Positions 14,844 through 24,506 of a stretch of 32,346 nt of DNA are shown here, in pieces. A program made the position numbers and the translations under genes. The DNA comes from Verrucomicrobiales bacterium (GTDB taxonomy: Bacteria > Verrucomicrobiota > Verrucomicrobiia > Limisphaerales > UBA9464): contig JAIXUV010000193.1 of the NCBI GenBank assembly GCA_027483345.1, forward strand, positions 1 through 32,346, read 5' to 3'. The notes under the pieces are model-generated. The model was given only the letters and a program-made list of their open reading frames with translations, did not search any database and was not told the DNA's origin. How positions within the stretch are numbered: the stretch's first letter is position 1; each line of letters starts with the position of its first letter.

Positions 14844-17800
14844 ATGAGCGATCCGACCCTCGACGCCTCGGAGTTCCCTCCCGGGGGCGCGTTCGACGAT
14901 CTGGCGAATCTGGCGGCGCAGGTCAGCTTCACGCCGGCCGCCTTCATCGCCCTCGGACCGCCGCGTCAACTCCATCCGTCCGGACACGCGGGTTGTGAGC
15001 GCATCCTCTTCCAGTCCGTCGGGGAAGCCGTCTCGGAGCTGGCGGCCGGCACCGAGGACTGGCGGGAGATCCGCGACCCGGGACGTCTCCCGGGTGAATG
15101 GCGTTGGCTGGCCTGCATCCCGGTCCGTTCCTACGTCGGGGAACAGTTCGGCGTCGTCGTCCTGCTCGACCGATCTCCCCGCCGTCTCAATGCGGGCCAA
15201 CGGGCGGGCCTTCAGACCTTGGCCCACCAGGTGGCCAGCCACATCGAGCTGCGTCGGAACGAGTCGCGCCTCGCGGCCACGACCGCACAGCACCGACAGG
15301 CCGAGTCCCTCCTCCGCGACAACGAGGCATTCTTCCAGTCGCTCGTCGAGTCGCTTCCGCAGAACATCTTCCGCAAGGACCTCACCGGCCGCTTCACCTT
15401 CGTCAACCGCGCCTTCTGCCGCACGCTCGGCCGTTCCCGCGAACAGCTTCTCGGCCGGACCGACTTCGACATCTTCCGGCAGGATCTCGCGGAGAAGTAC
15501 GTCGCCGACGACCGCCGCGTGGTGTCCACCGGCGAGGTGGTCGAGGGAACGGAATACAACGTCACCCCGGACGGCGGACGCCACTGGTTCCACGTGGTGA
15601 AGACGCCGCTGTTGGACGCCAACGGCCAGCCCGTGGGCGTGCAGGGGTCGTTCTGGGAGGTCACCCAGGAGAAGCTCTTCGAGGAACAGCTGGCGCACGA
15701 GAGGGACCTTCTCCATGCCCTGCTCGAGAGCGCGCCGGACGCGATCTACTTCAAGGACCGGAATTCCCGGATCACCCGCGCCAGCCGCGCGTTGGCGCGT
15801 CGGGTGGGGCTCGAGGATCCCGCGCAGCTGGTCGGCAAGACCGACCACGACTTCTTCGACCTGGTGCACGCGGACGCCGCGCGTGCCGACGAGGTGCAGA
15901 TCCTGCGGACCGGCCAACCGATCCTCGGGAAGCTGGAGAAGGAGACCCGCCGCGACGGCCGAGTCACCTGGAGCCTGACCAGCAAGATCGTCCTCCGCGA
16001 CCCGGCCGGGGAGATCATCGGAACGTGCGGCATTTCGCGGGACATCACCGAGCTCAAGGAGGCGCAGGAGAAGCTGGAGAAGACCGAGGCCAACTACCGC
16101 GGGCTCGTGCAGAACGCGGTGGACGGCATCTTCCAGACCAGCCCCGATGGCAAGTACATCAACGCCAACCTCGCGCTGGCCCGGATGTACGGGTTCGAGA
16201 GCGTCGAGGAGCTCACCCGGAGCCGCACCGACATCGAGCACCAGCTCTACGTGGACCCGCGGCAACGGGACCGATTCCGTTCCCTTCTCGCCGAGCACGA
16301 CAAGATCGAGCACTTCGAGAGCGAGGTGTACCGCAAGGACGGCCGGAAGATCTGGATCAGCGAGAACGCCCGGGCCGTGCGCGACTCCGCCGGGGTCCTG
16401 CGGTTCTACGAGGGCACCGTCGAGGACATCACCCAGCGCAAGCAGGCCGAGAAGGCGCTGCACGACGCCAACGTGGCGTTGGCCGCGGCGCGCGACGAGG
16501 CGTTGGAATCGGCACGGGCCAAGTCGCGGTTCCTCGCGAACACCTCCCACGAGATCCGGACGCCGATGAACGGCATCATCGGATTCGCCAACGTGCTGCT
16601 CGACACGCCGCTGACCCCGGAGCAGCGCGAGTACGCGAGCACCATGCTCCACAGCGCGCAGAACCTGCTCAAGGTGCTGAACGACATCCTCGACTTCTCG
16701 AAGGTCGAGAGCGGGAAGCTGACCTTCGAGTCGATCGACTTCGACTACCGGGCCCTGGTGGAGGACACCGTCGAGCTTCTCGTCGAACTCGCGCACGGCA
16801 AGGGCGTGGAGGTCACCACCCGGATCGACCACCGCCTGCCCCTGCTGCTCCGGGGCGACCCGGGACGCGTGCGGCAGATCATCACCAACCTCATCGGCAA
16901 CGCGATCAAGTTCACCACCGCGGGCGAGGTCGCGGTCGTCGTCGACGTGACGCCCATCGACGCGGGCCACGCCCGCATCGACTGCCGGGTCCGGGACACC
17001 GGCATCGGCATCCGCGAATCCGAGATCTCGAGGATCTTCCAGGAGTTCACGCAGGCGGACGGCTCGACCACGCGCCGGTTCGGCGGAACGGGCCTGGGAC
17101 TCTCGATCTCACGCAGCCTCGCCCGGCGGATGGGAGGCGAGATCCACGTCGAGAGCCGCGAGGGCCACGGGTCCACGTTCACCCTGTCGGCCCCGTTCGA
17201 GATTGTGACACCTGCTGCGGCACCGCCGTCCCTCCCGCCGATCCGGATTCTCTTCGCCGACGACCATCCCGGCACCGGCGAATGCTTCCTCCACGAGGTC
17301 GGGCCGCTCGGCGTCCGGGCGCAGGCCGTCGGCTCGGCCGGCGAGGCCCTGGACGCCCTGAGGAGGGCGGCCGCCGAGGGCGAACCGTTCGACGCGACGT
17401 TCCTGGACCTGCAGTTGCCGGACATGGACGCCCTGACCCTCGCGCATGACATCCACGCCGAGGATTCCATCGCCCGGGTGAAGATCGTCCTGGTGGCGCC
17501 GGTCTCCCAAAGGCCGGACCCCGCGCTGCTCCGGACCGTCGGCATCGAGGGGCACCTCATCAAACCCTTCAAGCAGGCCCGTCTGCGCGAGGCCCTCCGC
17601 GCCTTGGCCGCCGGCGAAAGCCTCATCGCGACGACCAACGTCGTGGAGGCGGTCCCGCAGCGGCCGGCCCCGCAGGGACGTCCGCTCCGCATCCTGCTGG
17701 CCGAGGACAACGTGGTGAACCAGAAGCTGGCGGTGATCCAGCTGAAGCGGCTCGGCCACTCGGTGGTCGTCGCCTCCAACGGGCGCCAAACCCTGGAGGC

Positions 17801-18464
17801 CCTGGCACGGGACCCGTACGACGCGGTGTTCCTCGACTGCCAGATGCCGGAGCTGGACGGCTACGAGACCGCCCGTGAGATCCGGCGCATGGAGGCCGAC
17901 CGCCGGTTCGGAAGCCGTCCACCGGCCTTCCTGATCGCCCTGACGGCCAATGCGATGACCGGCGACCGGGAACGCTGCCTCGCGGCGGGCATGGACGAGT
18001 TCCTGACCAAGCCGTTGGACCATGCCCAGCTGCCGCTGGTGCTCCGGCGCGCCGTTGGCGAGGCCGCGGGCTCTGCGCCGGCGCCAGGGCCGGCCGTGCC
18101 GGCAGAGCCGGACGTTACCCGGCTGGATCCAGCGCTGCTGGATACGCTGCGTGGCCTGAGGGTCCCCGGCGAACCGGATCCCGTCGTCGAGATCCTCGAC
18201 GTCTTCTGCCGCGACACCCCGCTGCGGCTGCGGGAGGCGGTCGAGGCCGCCGGGAGCCATGATGCGGAGCCGTTGCGGATCGCGGCCCACACGCTCAAGG
18301 GAAGCGCCAACAACCTCGGCGCCCGGAGGCTGGGAATCGTTGCCGGTACGCTGGAGAACGCCGCGCGCGTCGGCGATTGGGAAACCATCGGAAAGCGGAT
18401 TCCGGAGCTGACCGGGGAGTACGCCGCGCTCGAAGCCCTCCTCGCCGACGAGCGGCATCGCTGA
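14844..18464 (+). CDS. Soluble hybrid histidine kinase: GAF-PAS3-HisKA-HATPase-REC-REC-HPt
   Basis: A 1206-residue multi-step phosphorelay sensor. There is a GAF-like domain at about 20-135, three PAS domains at about 160-280, 285-405 and 415-535, a coiled-coil linker, a HisKA domain with phospho-His569 (SHEIRTPMNG), and an HATPase_c domain with N box NLIGNAIKF (682-690), G1 DTGIGI (718-723) and G2 GGTGLGLSI (747-755). The first receiver (about 800-920) has D855 and K907 but Ala-Pro where the usual Thr/Ser sits. The second (about 948-1070) is complete, with D998, T1034 and K1056. The HPt domain carries H1149 (AAHTLKGSANNLG). No membrane segment is visible, so it should sense cytoplasmic signals. 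The start at 14844 (MSDPTLDA) is chosen because upstream in-frame sequence overlaps the non-coding tRNA flank. No response regulator with an output domain is adjacent. Confidence 0.95.
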   Translation: MSDPTLDASEFPPGGAFDDLANLAAQVSFTPAAFIALGPPRQLHPSGHAGCERILFQSVGEAVSELAAGTEDWREIRDPGRLPGEWRWLACIPVRSYVGEQFGVVVLLDRSPRRLNAGQRAGLQTLAHQVASHIELRRNESRLAATTAQHRQAESLLRDNEAFFQSLVESLPQNIFRKDLTGRFTFVNRAFCRTLGRSREQLLGRTDFDIFRQDLAEKYVADDRRVVSTGEVVEGTEYNVTPDGGRHWFHVVKTPLLDANGQPVGVQGSFWEVTQEKLFEEQLAHERDLLHALLESAPDAIYFKDRNSRITRASRALARRVGLEDPAQLVGKTDHDFFDLVHADAARADEVQILRTGQPILGKLEKETRRDGRVTWSLTSKIVLRDPAGEIIGTCGISRDITELKEAQEKLEKTEANYRGLVQNAVDGIFQTSPDGKYINANLALARMYGFESVEELTRSRTDIEHQLYVDPRQRDRFRSLLAEHDKIEHFESEVYRKDGRKIWISENARAVRDSAGVLRFYEGTVEDITQRKQAEKALHDANVALAAARDEALESARAKSRFLANTSHEIRTPMNGIIGFANVLLDTPLTPEQREYASTMLHSAQNLLKVLNDILDFSKVESGKLTFESIDFDYRALVEDTVELLVELAHGKGVEVTTRIDHRLPLLLRGDPGRVRQIITNLIGNAIKFTTAGEVAVVVDVTPIDAGHARIDCRVRDTGIGIRESEISRIFQEFTQADGSTTRRFGGTGLGLSISRSLARRMGGEIHVESREGHGSTFTLSAPFEIVTPAAAPPSLPPIRILFADDHPGTGECFLHEVGPLGVRAQAVGSAGEALDALRRAAAEGEPFDATFLDLQLPDMDALTLAHDIHAEDSIARVKIVLVAPVSQRPDPALLRTVGIEGHLIKPFKQARLREALRALAAGESLIATTNVVEAVPQRPAPQGRPLRILLAEDNVVNQKLAVIQLKRLGHSVVVASNGRQTLEALARDPYDAVFLDCQMPELDGYETAREIRRMEADRRFGSRPPAFLIALTANAMTGDRERCLAAGMDEFLTKPLDHAQLPLVLRRAVGEAAGSAPAPGPAVPAEPDVTRLDPALLDTLRGLRVPGEPDPVVEILDVFCRDTPLRLREAVEAAGSHDAEPLRIAAHTLKGSANNLGARRLGIVAGTLENAARVGDWETIGKRIPELTGEYAALEALLADERHR

Positions 18465-18504
18465 TCCCGACCGGCCGATGTCCCACGGCACGGGAGCGTA
18501 GACA

Positions 18505-18550
18505 GACCTCACGCAAGTACGCGAAGCCGCCAACGGGGAACCGGAAATGG
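18505..18550 (+). repeat. Dispersed intergenic repeat, copy 2
   Basis: Begins GACCTCACGCAAGTACGCGA and matches copy 3 (25964-26009) at 34 of 46 positions by ungapped alignment. It lies between the convergent kinase and FIST genes. Confidence 0.65.
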
Positions 18551-18662
18551 ACCCGAAAAGGAAACTCCGTGCGGGTGATCGGTTCACTCACCGGGAAATC
18601 CCCTTCCCCTTCCCATACTCCCGCGACTTCGCAGCCATGCGTGGGGGTCCCGTTCGAGCGGA

Positions 18663-19865
18663 TCAACCTGGATCCGCGTCACGGGAGACGAACAGGCCGA
18701 TGACGGCGGTGTAGCCGTGCAGGAAATTGGCGTCGCCCACGGGACCGATCTCGCCGTTTCCGAAGAAGCCCGCCATGGGAAGCGGTCCCAGTTGCTCCTG
18801 CACCAGGGCGGCATCCGGATCCGGCCGGCCGAACATCCGCGCCCCACGTCCGAGGCAGAGGCACATCAGTCCGCCGTGGACCGTCCGACCGCGGAGACGT
18901 TCGCGAAGGCCTCCGAGCAGCCGCCCCAGCTCCTGCCCAGCGGCCGCGGCGTCGCGCCGATGGAACTGGAGCGTCTGGCCGGTCCGCGGATAGGCGCCGA
19001 CCGCGAGGACCCCACTGCCCGGATCGGCCCCGAGGAGGTTCCGGATCAGGAAATCCCCGGCCTGGAACTCCTCATGGTATTCGTTGTTGGCGAGGCCGAT
19101 GAAGAGGTTGTTCTGGCTGCGGGCCTGTTCCTCCGGGGTCAGGCCGTTGAAGGTGTCCACCAGCACCGAGTAGGCGGGCCGGTTGCCGAGGCCGAGGATG
19201 AAGTTCCGGTCGGAGCGGGTGATCAGCCAGGACTGTCCGATCGGCATGCACCCCTGTGAGACAAGCGGTTCGATCGTGACGTCGCCACCGACCGCCAGAG
19301 CCACGAGGCCTTCCTCGTGGACCTCACCATCGAGGTAGAGCTGGACCGCGAGCGGGGCGGCCGTGCCGCTCGCCAACCCACCGAGGGCGGGCACGCCCGG
19401 AAAGGCGGCGTTCCAACGGCGGACCCAGGCCTCCCCCGGCAACCCGGACGGCGAGCCGAGGATCATCCAGGCGTTCGGCGGGGAATCCGACACACCGAGG
19501 CCCTTCCTCAAATCGGCGGGGTCGGAAAGTTCCTCGAGGTCCGCAAGGGTCAGGTAGCTTGCCTTCAACCGGGCTCCTGGAAGGTGGTGGAGGGCGAGGA
19601 CGATTCCGGGCTCCCCTTCACGCTCCTCGCCGTCGCAGACCAGTCCGGATCCAGAACAGCCGACCAGCAGTGGAATCCGGGCGTGGAGGCGCAGCACCTC
19701 GAGGACCTCGGCGGCGCGTTCGAAATGGTCCGGGCTGAGATAGACCTGCCCGAGGGTGACCGTCGGCGCCGCGAGTCGACGCCGGAGGCCGGCGGCCCAA
19801 TGGGCGACGCCCGCCTCGTCCCAGGCGCCCTTCCAACAACCGGTCACCGCGTTCGCGACCTGCAT
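18663..19865 (-). CDS. FIST domain protein (FIST-N plus FIST-C)
   Basis: A 400-residue predicted cytoplasmic sensor. FIST domains are found in signal-transduction proteins and are thought to bind small ligands such as amino acids. The N-terminal FIST half covers about 1-180 (IPLLVGCSGSGLVCDGEERE is a typical segment), and the FIST-C half covers about 220-390 (GHLP-like strands, GDFLIRNLLGADPGSGVLAVG, then MCLCLGRGARMFG and PMAGFFGNGEIGPVG). The FIST-C end motif GxFxNGEIGP is clear. The start at 19865 (MQVANAV) fits the family; an alternative at 19982 adds 39 residues and would overlap the divergent TPR gene start. It converges with the hybrid kinase and diverges from the TPR gene; a sensory link to the kinase is only suggested by proximity. 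Confidence 0.85.
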   Translation of the reverse strand: MQVANAVTGCWKGAWDEAGVAHWAAGLRRRLAAPTVTLGQVYLSPDHFERAAEVLEVLRLHARIPLLVGCSGSGLVCDGEEREGEPGIVLALHHLPGARLKASYLTLADLEELSDPADLRKGLGVSDSPPNAWMILGSPSGLPGEAWVRRWNAAFPGVPALGGLASGTAAPLAVQLYLDGEVHEEGLVALAVGGDVTIEPLVSQGCMPIGQSWLITRSDRNFILGLGNRPAYSVLVDTFNGLTPEEQARSQNNLFIGLANNEYHEEFQAGDFLIRNLLGADPGSGVLAVGAYPRTGQTLQFHRRDAAAAGQELGRLLGGLRERLRGRTVHGGLMCLCLGRGARMFGRPDPDAALVQEQLGPLPMAGFFGNGEIGPVGDANFLHGYTAVIGLFVSRDADPG

Positions 19866-19980
19866 GACGGAAAGGCTATGCGGGACGAACTGGGAGGCAA
19901 GGCACGCGTGGAAAAGCTGTGCCCCCCAGGCGGGATCTCCGGCGCTTGCCCCGCCGTGTCCGCCACGGGACACTCCGGCC

Positions 19981-22584
19981 ATGCTGAACCGGAGACGTCG
20001 GAACTGGCGGTGGCTTTTGGCCATCGTGGTCGCCGCCGTGTGCCCGGCCATGTCGAGGGCGGTCGCGGCGGACGCCGCGGAGCAGAACGCCTACGATGCC
20101 GCGCTCCGCGCATTCGTCGCGGGTTCCCATGCCCGCGCGGCCGGGGAGTTCGGCGAGTTCACCAACCGTTTCCCGAACTCGACGCTGCGACCGGGAGCCG
20201 TCCGCCGCGCGCTCTTCGCCCGAGGCGAGGCCGATCTAGAGCGCGGCGACAACGCCGGAGCGGCCGCCGTCTTCGCGGCGTTCCAGGCCGCCTTTCCGGA
20301 GGGCGAGCTCTCCGCGGACGCGGCGCTGCGCGAGGCCGGGGCCTGGCTGGCCGCCGGCGATCCGGCCCGTGCCGCCGCGACGCTGGACCGCGCCGACGGG
20401 CCGTTCCGACGGGCCATGGCGGCCAAAGAGCCACGCGCGGTGCTGTTCTCGGGACTTCTCCTCGGGGCCGAGGCGAGACTGGCCTTGAAGGACCCGGCCG
20501 CCGCGCGCAAGTCGGCCCAGGAATCGGCCGTTTTCGCACGGACACCCGTCGAGAACTGGCGTCGGATCCGGATGGAACTGCGGGCGGTCGAACTGCTCGG
20601 GGACCGCGAAGCCGCCGTGGCCACCGCCGCCGAACTGAGACGGCTGGCGGACGAACCGACCCTGGCCAACCAACGACCCGAGTCCTCGGCCCTCCTGGGA
20701 AGGCTGCTTTTCGATGCCGGGCAACCGGGGCAGGCCACGACGGCCCTGGAGGAGAACCTTGCGCCCGGGGTCCCGGCACCCTGGCGGCTGGAGGCGATCG
20801 AGCGGCTGTCGGACTGGTGGATCCGCGGTGGCGAGCTCGCCCGGGCGCGGGAACAACTGGAACGGGCGATCGCAGGAACGGCCTTGGAGACGGAGGCGGC
20901 TCCCGTCCGGATCCGGCTTGCCCAGGTCCTGCTGCGGCAGTTCCAGGGGCTGCGCGGAACGAACACCCCGGGACCGGAAGGCCTCGCGTTGTTGACCTCG
21001 GCCTCCGCGCAACTGGACCGAGCCGCGACCAACGCCCTTCCCGATGCCTTGGCCGGCCCCTGGAACCTCGCACGCGCCTGGTGTTGGTGGGAGGAAGGCG
21101 TCGCATCCGGTTCGCGGGCGGCGTTGACCAACGCCCTTGCCGGGTTCAGCAGCGCCGTCACAAGACTTCCAGCGAACGCCGACCGGGTGGTGGCCCAGTT
21201 CAAGGCGGCGGACACGGCGGCAGCCCTCGGCGATTCCGCAACGGCGCTCGCAGGCTATCTCGCGGTGGCCGATTCCGACGTGGCGGATCCGGTGGTGCGG
21301 GAGGAACTGATTCCCGCCGCCCTGGAACAGTCCGTGGTCAACGCCCTGGTCGCCACCAACGCCACCGCCGGCGAGAAGTCCCTCCGCCGCCTGCTGGCGC
21401 TGCCGAACGCCGCGGTCGTCGCAGGGCGCAGCGCCCTGCTCCTGGGTGGCACGCTGGCCCGGCGGGGGGCCGGCGACGCCGGACGGGGGCTTCTCCTGGA
21501 GTTCCTCGGCCGCTTCACCAACAGCCCGGTCCGACCCGAGGTGGAGCTGGAACTCGCCGCGATCTCCCTGCACGAGGAACGGTGGACCAACGCCGTGGCC
21601 GACCTGAGGCGCTGGATCGGCACGTACACCAACCATCCTTCCGGCGTCCGGGCCGGATTCCACCTCGCGTACGCGCTCGCCCGGTCCGGCGACCCCACGG
21701 CGGCGATGGACCAGTTCTCGCGGTTGGCCGCGGCGCATCCCGAGGATCCCGAGGCGCTGACCGCACAACTGTGGCTGGCGGGGAACTTCTTCGAGCGGCA
21801 GGACTTCCTCCGTGCCGGGCAGGCCTGTGCGGCCATCCTGACCAACGCCAACGCAAGGGTCGGCACCTCGGGCACCTGGCATCGTGCGAAGCTCTGGGCC
21901 GCCGAGGCCGGCCGGAAGCTCCAGAACTACGACTCCGCCGCCGACCAGTTCCGCGAACTGCTCAACGACAAGTCCACCCCACCCGACCTCCAGGCCGCCG
22001 CGTACTTCCATTACGGCGAGATGCTCCTCGAGAAGCCGCCGGCCCCCGGCGCCGAGCCGCTCGCGGGTTTCCGGCTGGCGCTGGAGGCGTTCTCCCGCGT
22101 GCCCGAGTTCACCAACAGCCCCTACGCCACGCCGGCGCTGGGGATGATGGCCAACTGCCATTTCCAGCTGGGGACGCTCAACCCGGCCAACTACGACCGC
22201 GCCGCCGAACTCTACCGCCGCGCCACCTCCGCCCCCGGCGCCGGGATCGTGACCCGGTCGCAGGCCCAACTCGGCCTCGCCGAGGTGCTGAGGAAGCAGG
22301 CCGAACTGCGGTCCGGGGCGGAGTCGACCGAACTGCTCGACCGGGCCATCCGGGTGTACGAGGACATCGCCTACGGTCGCGTGCTCGAACCCGGCGAGAC
22401 GCTTCCCCCGACCACCCTCGCCGAGGCCTCACGCCTCGGTGGCGAGGTGCTGGAACGATTGGGCCGCACGCGTCAGGCGGCCGGCCTCTACGAGAACGCC
22501 GCCCGCGAACTGCCCTCGGCGGCGGCCCCTTGGAACGAACGCGCCCGCCGACTCCGCGAGGCGATCGCGGAACGCCCAAGGTAG
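19981..22584 (+). CDS. Secreted TPR-repeat protein
   Basis: An 867-residue protein with an Arg-rich N-terminus, a hydrophobic segment at about 11-27 and a likely cleavage after SRAVAA, so it should be exported. The rest is almost entirely helical TPR-type repeats. A recurring hinge of the form TN-(R/S/H)-(F)P-x-S-x-x-R appears at TNRFPNSTLRPGA, TNSPVRPEVEL, TNHPSGVRAGF and TNSPYATPALG, which is the loop pattern of YbgF/BamD-type tetratricopeptide repeats. Such proteins act as periplasmic scaffolds, but the partner is unknown. It lacks a lipobox Cys after the signal. It is divergent from the FIST gene with 115 bp between starts and converges with recN. It is probably full length, since the C-terminal repeats end cleanly before the stop. 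Confidence 0.83.
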   Translation: MLNRRRRNWRWLLAIVVAAVCPAMSRAVAADAAEQNAYDAALRAFVAGSHARAAGEFGEFTNRFPNSTLRPGAVRRALFARGEADLERGDNAGAAAVFAAFQAAFPEGELSADAALREAGAWLAAGDPARAAATLDRADGPFRRAMAAKEPRAVLFSGLLLGAEARLALKDPAAARKSAQESAVFARTPVENWRRIRMELRAVELLGDREAAVATAAELRRLADEPTLANQRPESSALLGRLLFDAGQPGQATTALEENLAPGVPAPWRLEAIERLSDWWIRGGELARAREQLERAIAGTALETEAAPVRIRLAQVLLRQFQGLRGTNTPGPEGLALLTSASAQLDRAATNALPDALAGPWNLARAWCWWEEGVASGSRAALTNALAGFSSAVTRLPANADRVVAQFKAADTAAALGDSATALAGYLAVADSDVADPVVREELIPAALEQSVVNALVATNATAGEKSLRRLLALPNAAVVAGRSALLLGGTLARRGAGDAGRGLLLEFLGRFTNSPVRPEVELELAAISLHEERWTNAVADLRRWIGTYTNHPSGVRAGFHLAYALARSGDPTAAMDQFSRLAAAHPEDPEALTAQLWLAGNFFERQDFLRAGQACAAILTNANARVGTSGTWHRAKLWAAEAGRKLQNYDSAADQFRELLNDKSTPPDLQAAAYFHYGEMLLEKPPAPGAEPLAGFRLALEAFSRVPEFTNSPYATPALGMMANCHFQLGTLNPANYDRAAELYRRATSAPGAGIVTRSQAQLGLAEVLRKQAELRSGAESTELLDRAIRVYEDIAYGRVLEPGETLPPTTLAEASRLGGEVLERLGRTRQAAGLYENAARELPSAAAPWNERARRLREAIAERPR

Positions 22585-22619
22585 TCCCGGACGTAGCCGG
22601 ATCCCGACGGGCAGGCCTG

Positions 22620-24311
22620 TCAATTCTTCCCCTTGGGACGTCCCGTTGCCAGGCGCAGGAGCTCCGAAGCGTGGTTCCGCGCGGCCTCGCCGCCTCCCAG
22701 CATCCGGGCCAACTCGTCGACCCGGGCCTCCCCTTCGACCGCCTCGATCCGGGACTCCGTCCGTCCTCCGCGCGTCTCCTTCGAGACCACCTGGTGCGCC
22801 GACGCCTGAGCCGCCACCGGCGCGAGATGGGTGATGCACAGAACCTGATGCCGCTTCGCGATGCGCGCCATGCTCGCCCCCACGGCGTGCGCGGTCTCTC
22901 CGCCCACGTTCGCGTCGACCTCGTCGAAGACCAGCACCGGGACCTCGTCCTGGTCCGCGAGCACCGTCTTCACCGCCAGCATCACCCGCGCAAGCTCGCC
23001 GCTCGAGGCGATGGCCCGGAGCGGACGGCCGGGTTCGCCCGGGTTCGGTGCGAACTGGAACTCCACCCGGTCGAAGCCGCTCGGATCGGGGACGTCCACG
23101 GGTTCCGCGGTGACCATCCCGACCTCGAACCGGCTCTGTCGGAATCCGAGCGACCGCAGCTCCCGGCACACGGCCGCATCCAGCCGCGGCAACAGCTCCC
23201 GGCGTCCCGCCGAAAGGGCCCGCCCCGCCTCGAGGATCTCTCGGTTCACGCCGGCGATGGCCGACCGCAGCCGTTCCAACTCGCCATCGCGCCCCTCGAG
23301 TTGCGCCAGCCGCTCCGACGCCTCAGCGCCGAACCGGAGCACCACGTCCAAGGTCCCGCCGTATTTCCGTTTCAGGGATTGCAGCAGGTTGAGGCGTTCC
23401 TCGAGCTCCGCCAGCCGGGCCGGATCCAGCTCGATGCGGTCCGCCTGCCGCGAGAGGCCCGTCTGGAGTTCCCGCAACAGCGCGACCGCCTGGGAATGGG
23501 TCTCGACGAGTCCCTCCGCCGACGGGTCGATGCGCGCCAGTTCGTGTAGCGGCCTTCCAACGGCCCCCAGCACGGTGAGCGCGGCCCCCTCCCCTTCGCC
23601 CAAGGCCTCGAGCGCCGCCCCGGAAAGCTCCAGCAACCGCGCGGCGTTCGCGGCTCGGCGATGCTCCGCCATGACCTCGTCCTCCTCGCCTGCCCGCAGC
23701 CGCGCTCCCTGGATCTCCCGCACCTGGTGCCGGAGCAGGTCCAGCTGCTGGGCATAGGTCCGCTCGTCCACCACCAACGCCGCCACCTCGGCCACGAGTT
23801 CCGCCCGGCGACGCACCTTCGCCGCGTACGACTCCCGCAACCCCTCGAGGCCGCCGTAGGCGTCCAGGATGTCCAACTGACGCGCGGTCTGGAGCAGCGA
23901 GCGGTGGTCGTTCGGACCATGGAGGTCCACGAGACGTCCCCCGAGTTCCGCCAGCGTTGAGAGCGTGGTGGGGGAACCGTTGACGAACTGACGGTTGGTT
24001 CCCGCCCCGGTGAAGGCCCGCTTCAGGACCAGCTGCCCGCCGTCACAGGGCTCCAGCCCACGCTCCTCGAGGAAGGCGTCGAGCGGCGGACGGAGCGACC
24101 TCACGTCGAAGACCGCCTCCACCGTGCAGGAGTCCTCACCGGACCGGATCATTCCCCGGTCGGCCCTGCGCCCGAGCACCAGGTTCAACGCACCGAGGAT
24201 GACCGACTTGCCGGCACCGGTCTCGCCGGTGACCGCGACATACCCCGCGGGCAGCTCCAACGTGAGGTCCGCCACGAGCGCCAGGTTCTTGATCCGAAGC
24301 GTGCTGAGCAC
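22620..24311 (-). CDS. recN: DNA repair protein RecN
   Basis: SMC-like ATPase for recombinational repair of double-strand breaks. The 563-residue protein has Walker A GETGAGKS at 29-36, a long coiled-coil centre (about 155-375), the ABC signature [11 protein letters not shown] at 435-445 and Walker [11 protein letters not shown] at 457-466, followed by the [11 protein letters not shown] segment. All are in the right order for RecN. The start is GTG at 24311 ([13 protein letters not shown]), which matches the family N-terminus; upstream in-frame residues to 25217 cross the divergent hydrolase gene and are not real. No LexA-type box was identified. It converges with the TPR gene, with 35 bp between stops, and diverges from the MBL gene. 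Confidence 0.97.
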   Translation of the reverse strand: MLSTLRIKNLALVADLTLELPAGYVAVTGETGAGKSVILGALNLVLGRRADRGMIRSGEDSCTVEAVFDVRSLRPPLDAFLEERGLEPCDGGQLVLKRAFTGAGTNRQFVNGSPTTLSTLAELGGRLVDLHGPNDHRSLLQTARQLDILDAYGGLEGLRESYAAKVRRRAELVAEVAALVVDERTYAQQLDLLRHQVREIQGARLRAGEEDEVMAEHRRAANAARLLELSGAALEALGEGEGAALTVLGAVGRPLHELARIDPSAEGLVETHSQAVALLRELQTGLSRQADRIELDPARLAELEERLNLLQSLKRKYGGTLDVVLRFGAEASERLAQLEGRDGELERLRSAIAGVNREILEAGRALSAGRRELLPRLDAAVCRELRSLGFRQSRFEVGMVTAEPVDVPDPSGFDRVEFQFAPNPGEPGRPLRAIASSGELARVMLAVKTVLADQDEVPVLVFDEVDANVGGETAHAVGASMARIAKRHQVLCITHLAPVAAQASAHQVVSKETRGGRTESRIEAVEGEARVDELARMLGGGEAARNHASELLRLATGRPKGKN

Positions 24312-24506
24312 CGGAAGAGCAGAATGGGCGCGCGGGAAAAGGGGAACAGGAAACCGCGGCCCGCCCGACGGGGCTCTCTTCCGGGGTGCCCTCCAACGCC
24401 GAAGCGGGTTCCGGCGGACGAAGGGCGACGCCGCACCGGAATCCCCTTCGACAGCCGTTCGCCGGACCCTTTGACATCGGTTCCCCCGCCCTCGCAGTCT
24501 TCGCCC

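Noticed and set aside
14829-16970. 713-aa minus-strand open frame opposite the kinase
   Set aside because: Antisense to clear PAS/HisKA coding sequence; Leu/Val/Arg-rich with no recognisable domain, a common GC-rich artefact.
19317-23549. 1410-aa plus-strand open frame
   Set aside because: It is the out-of-frame shadow across the TPR and antisense recN genes; its composition is Arg/Gly/Pro-rich with no domain.
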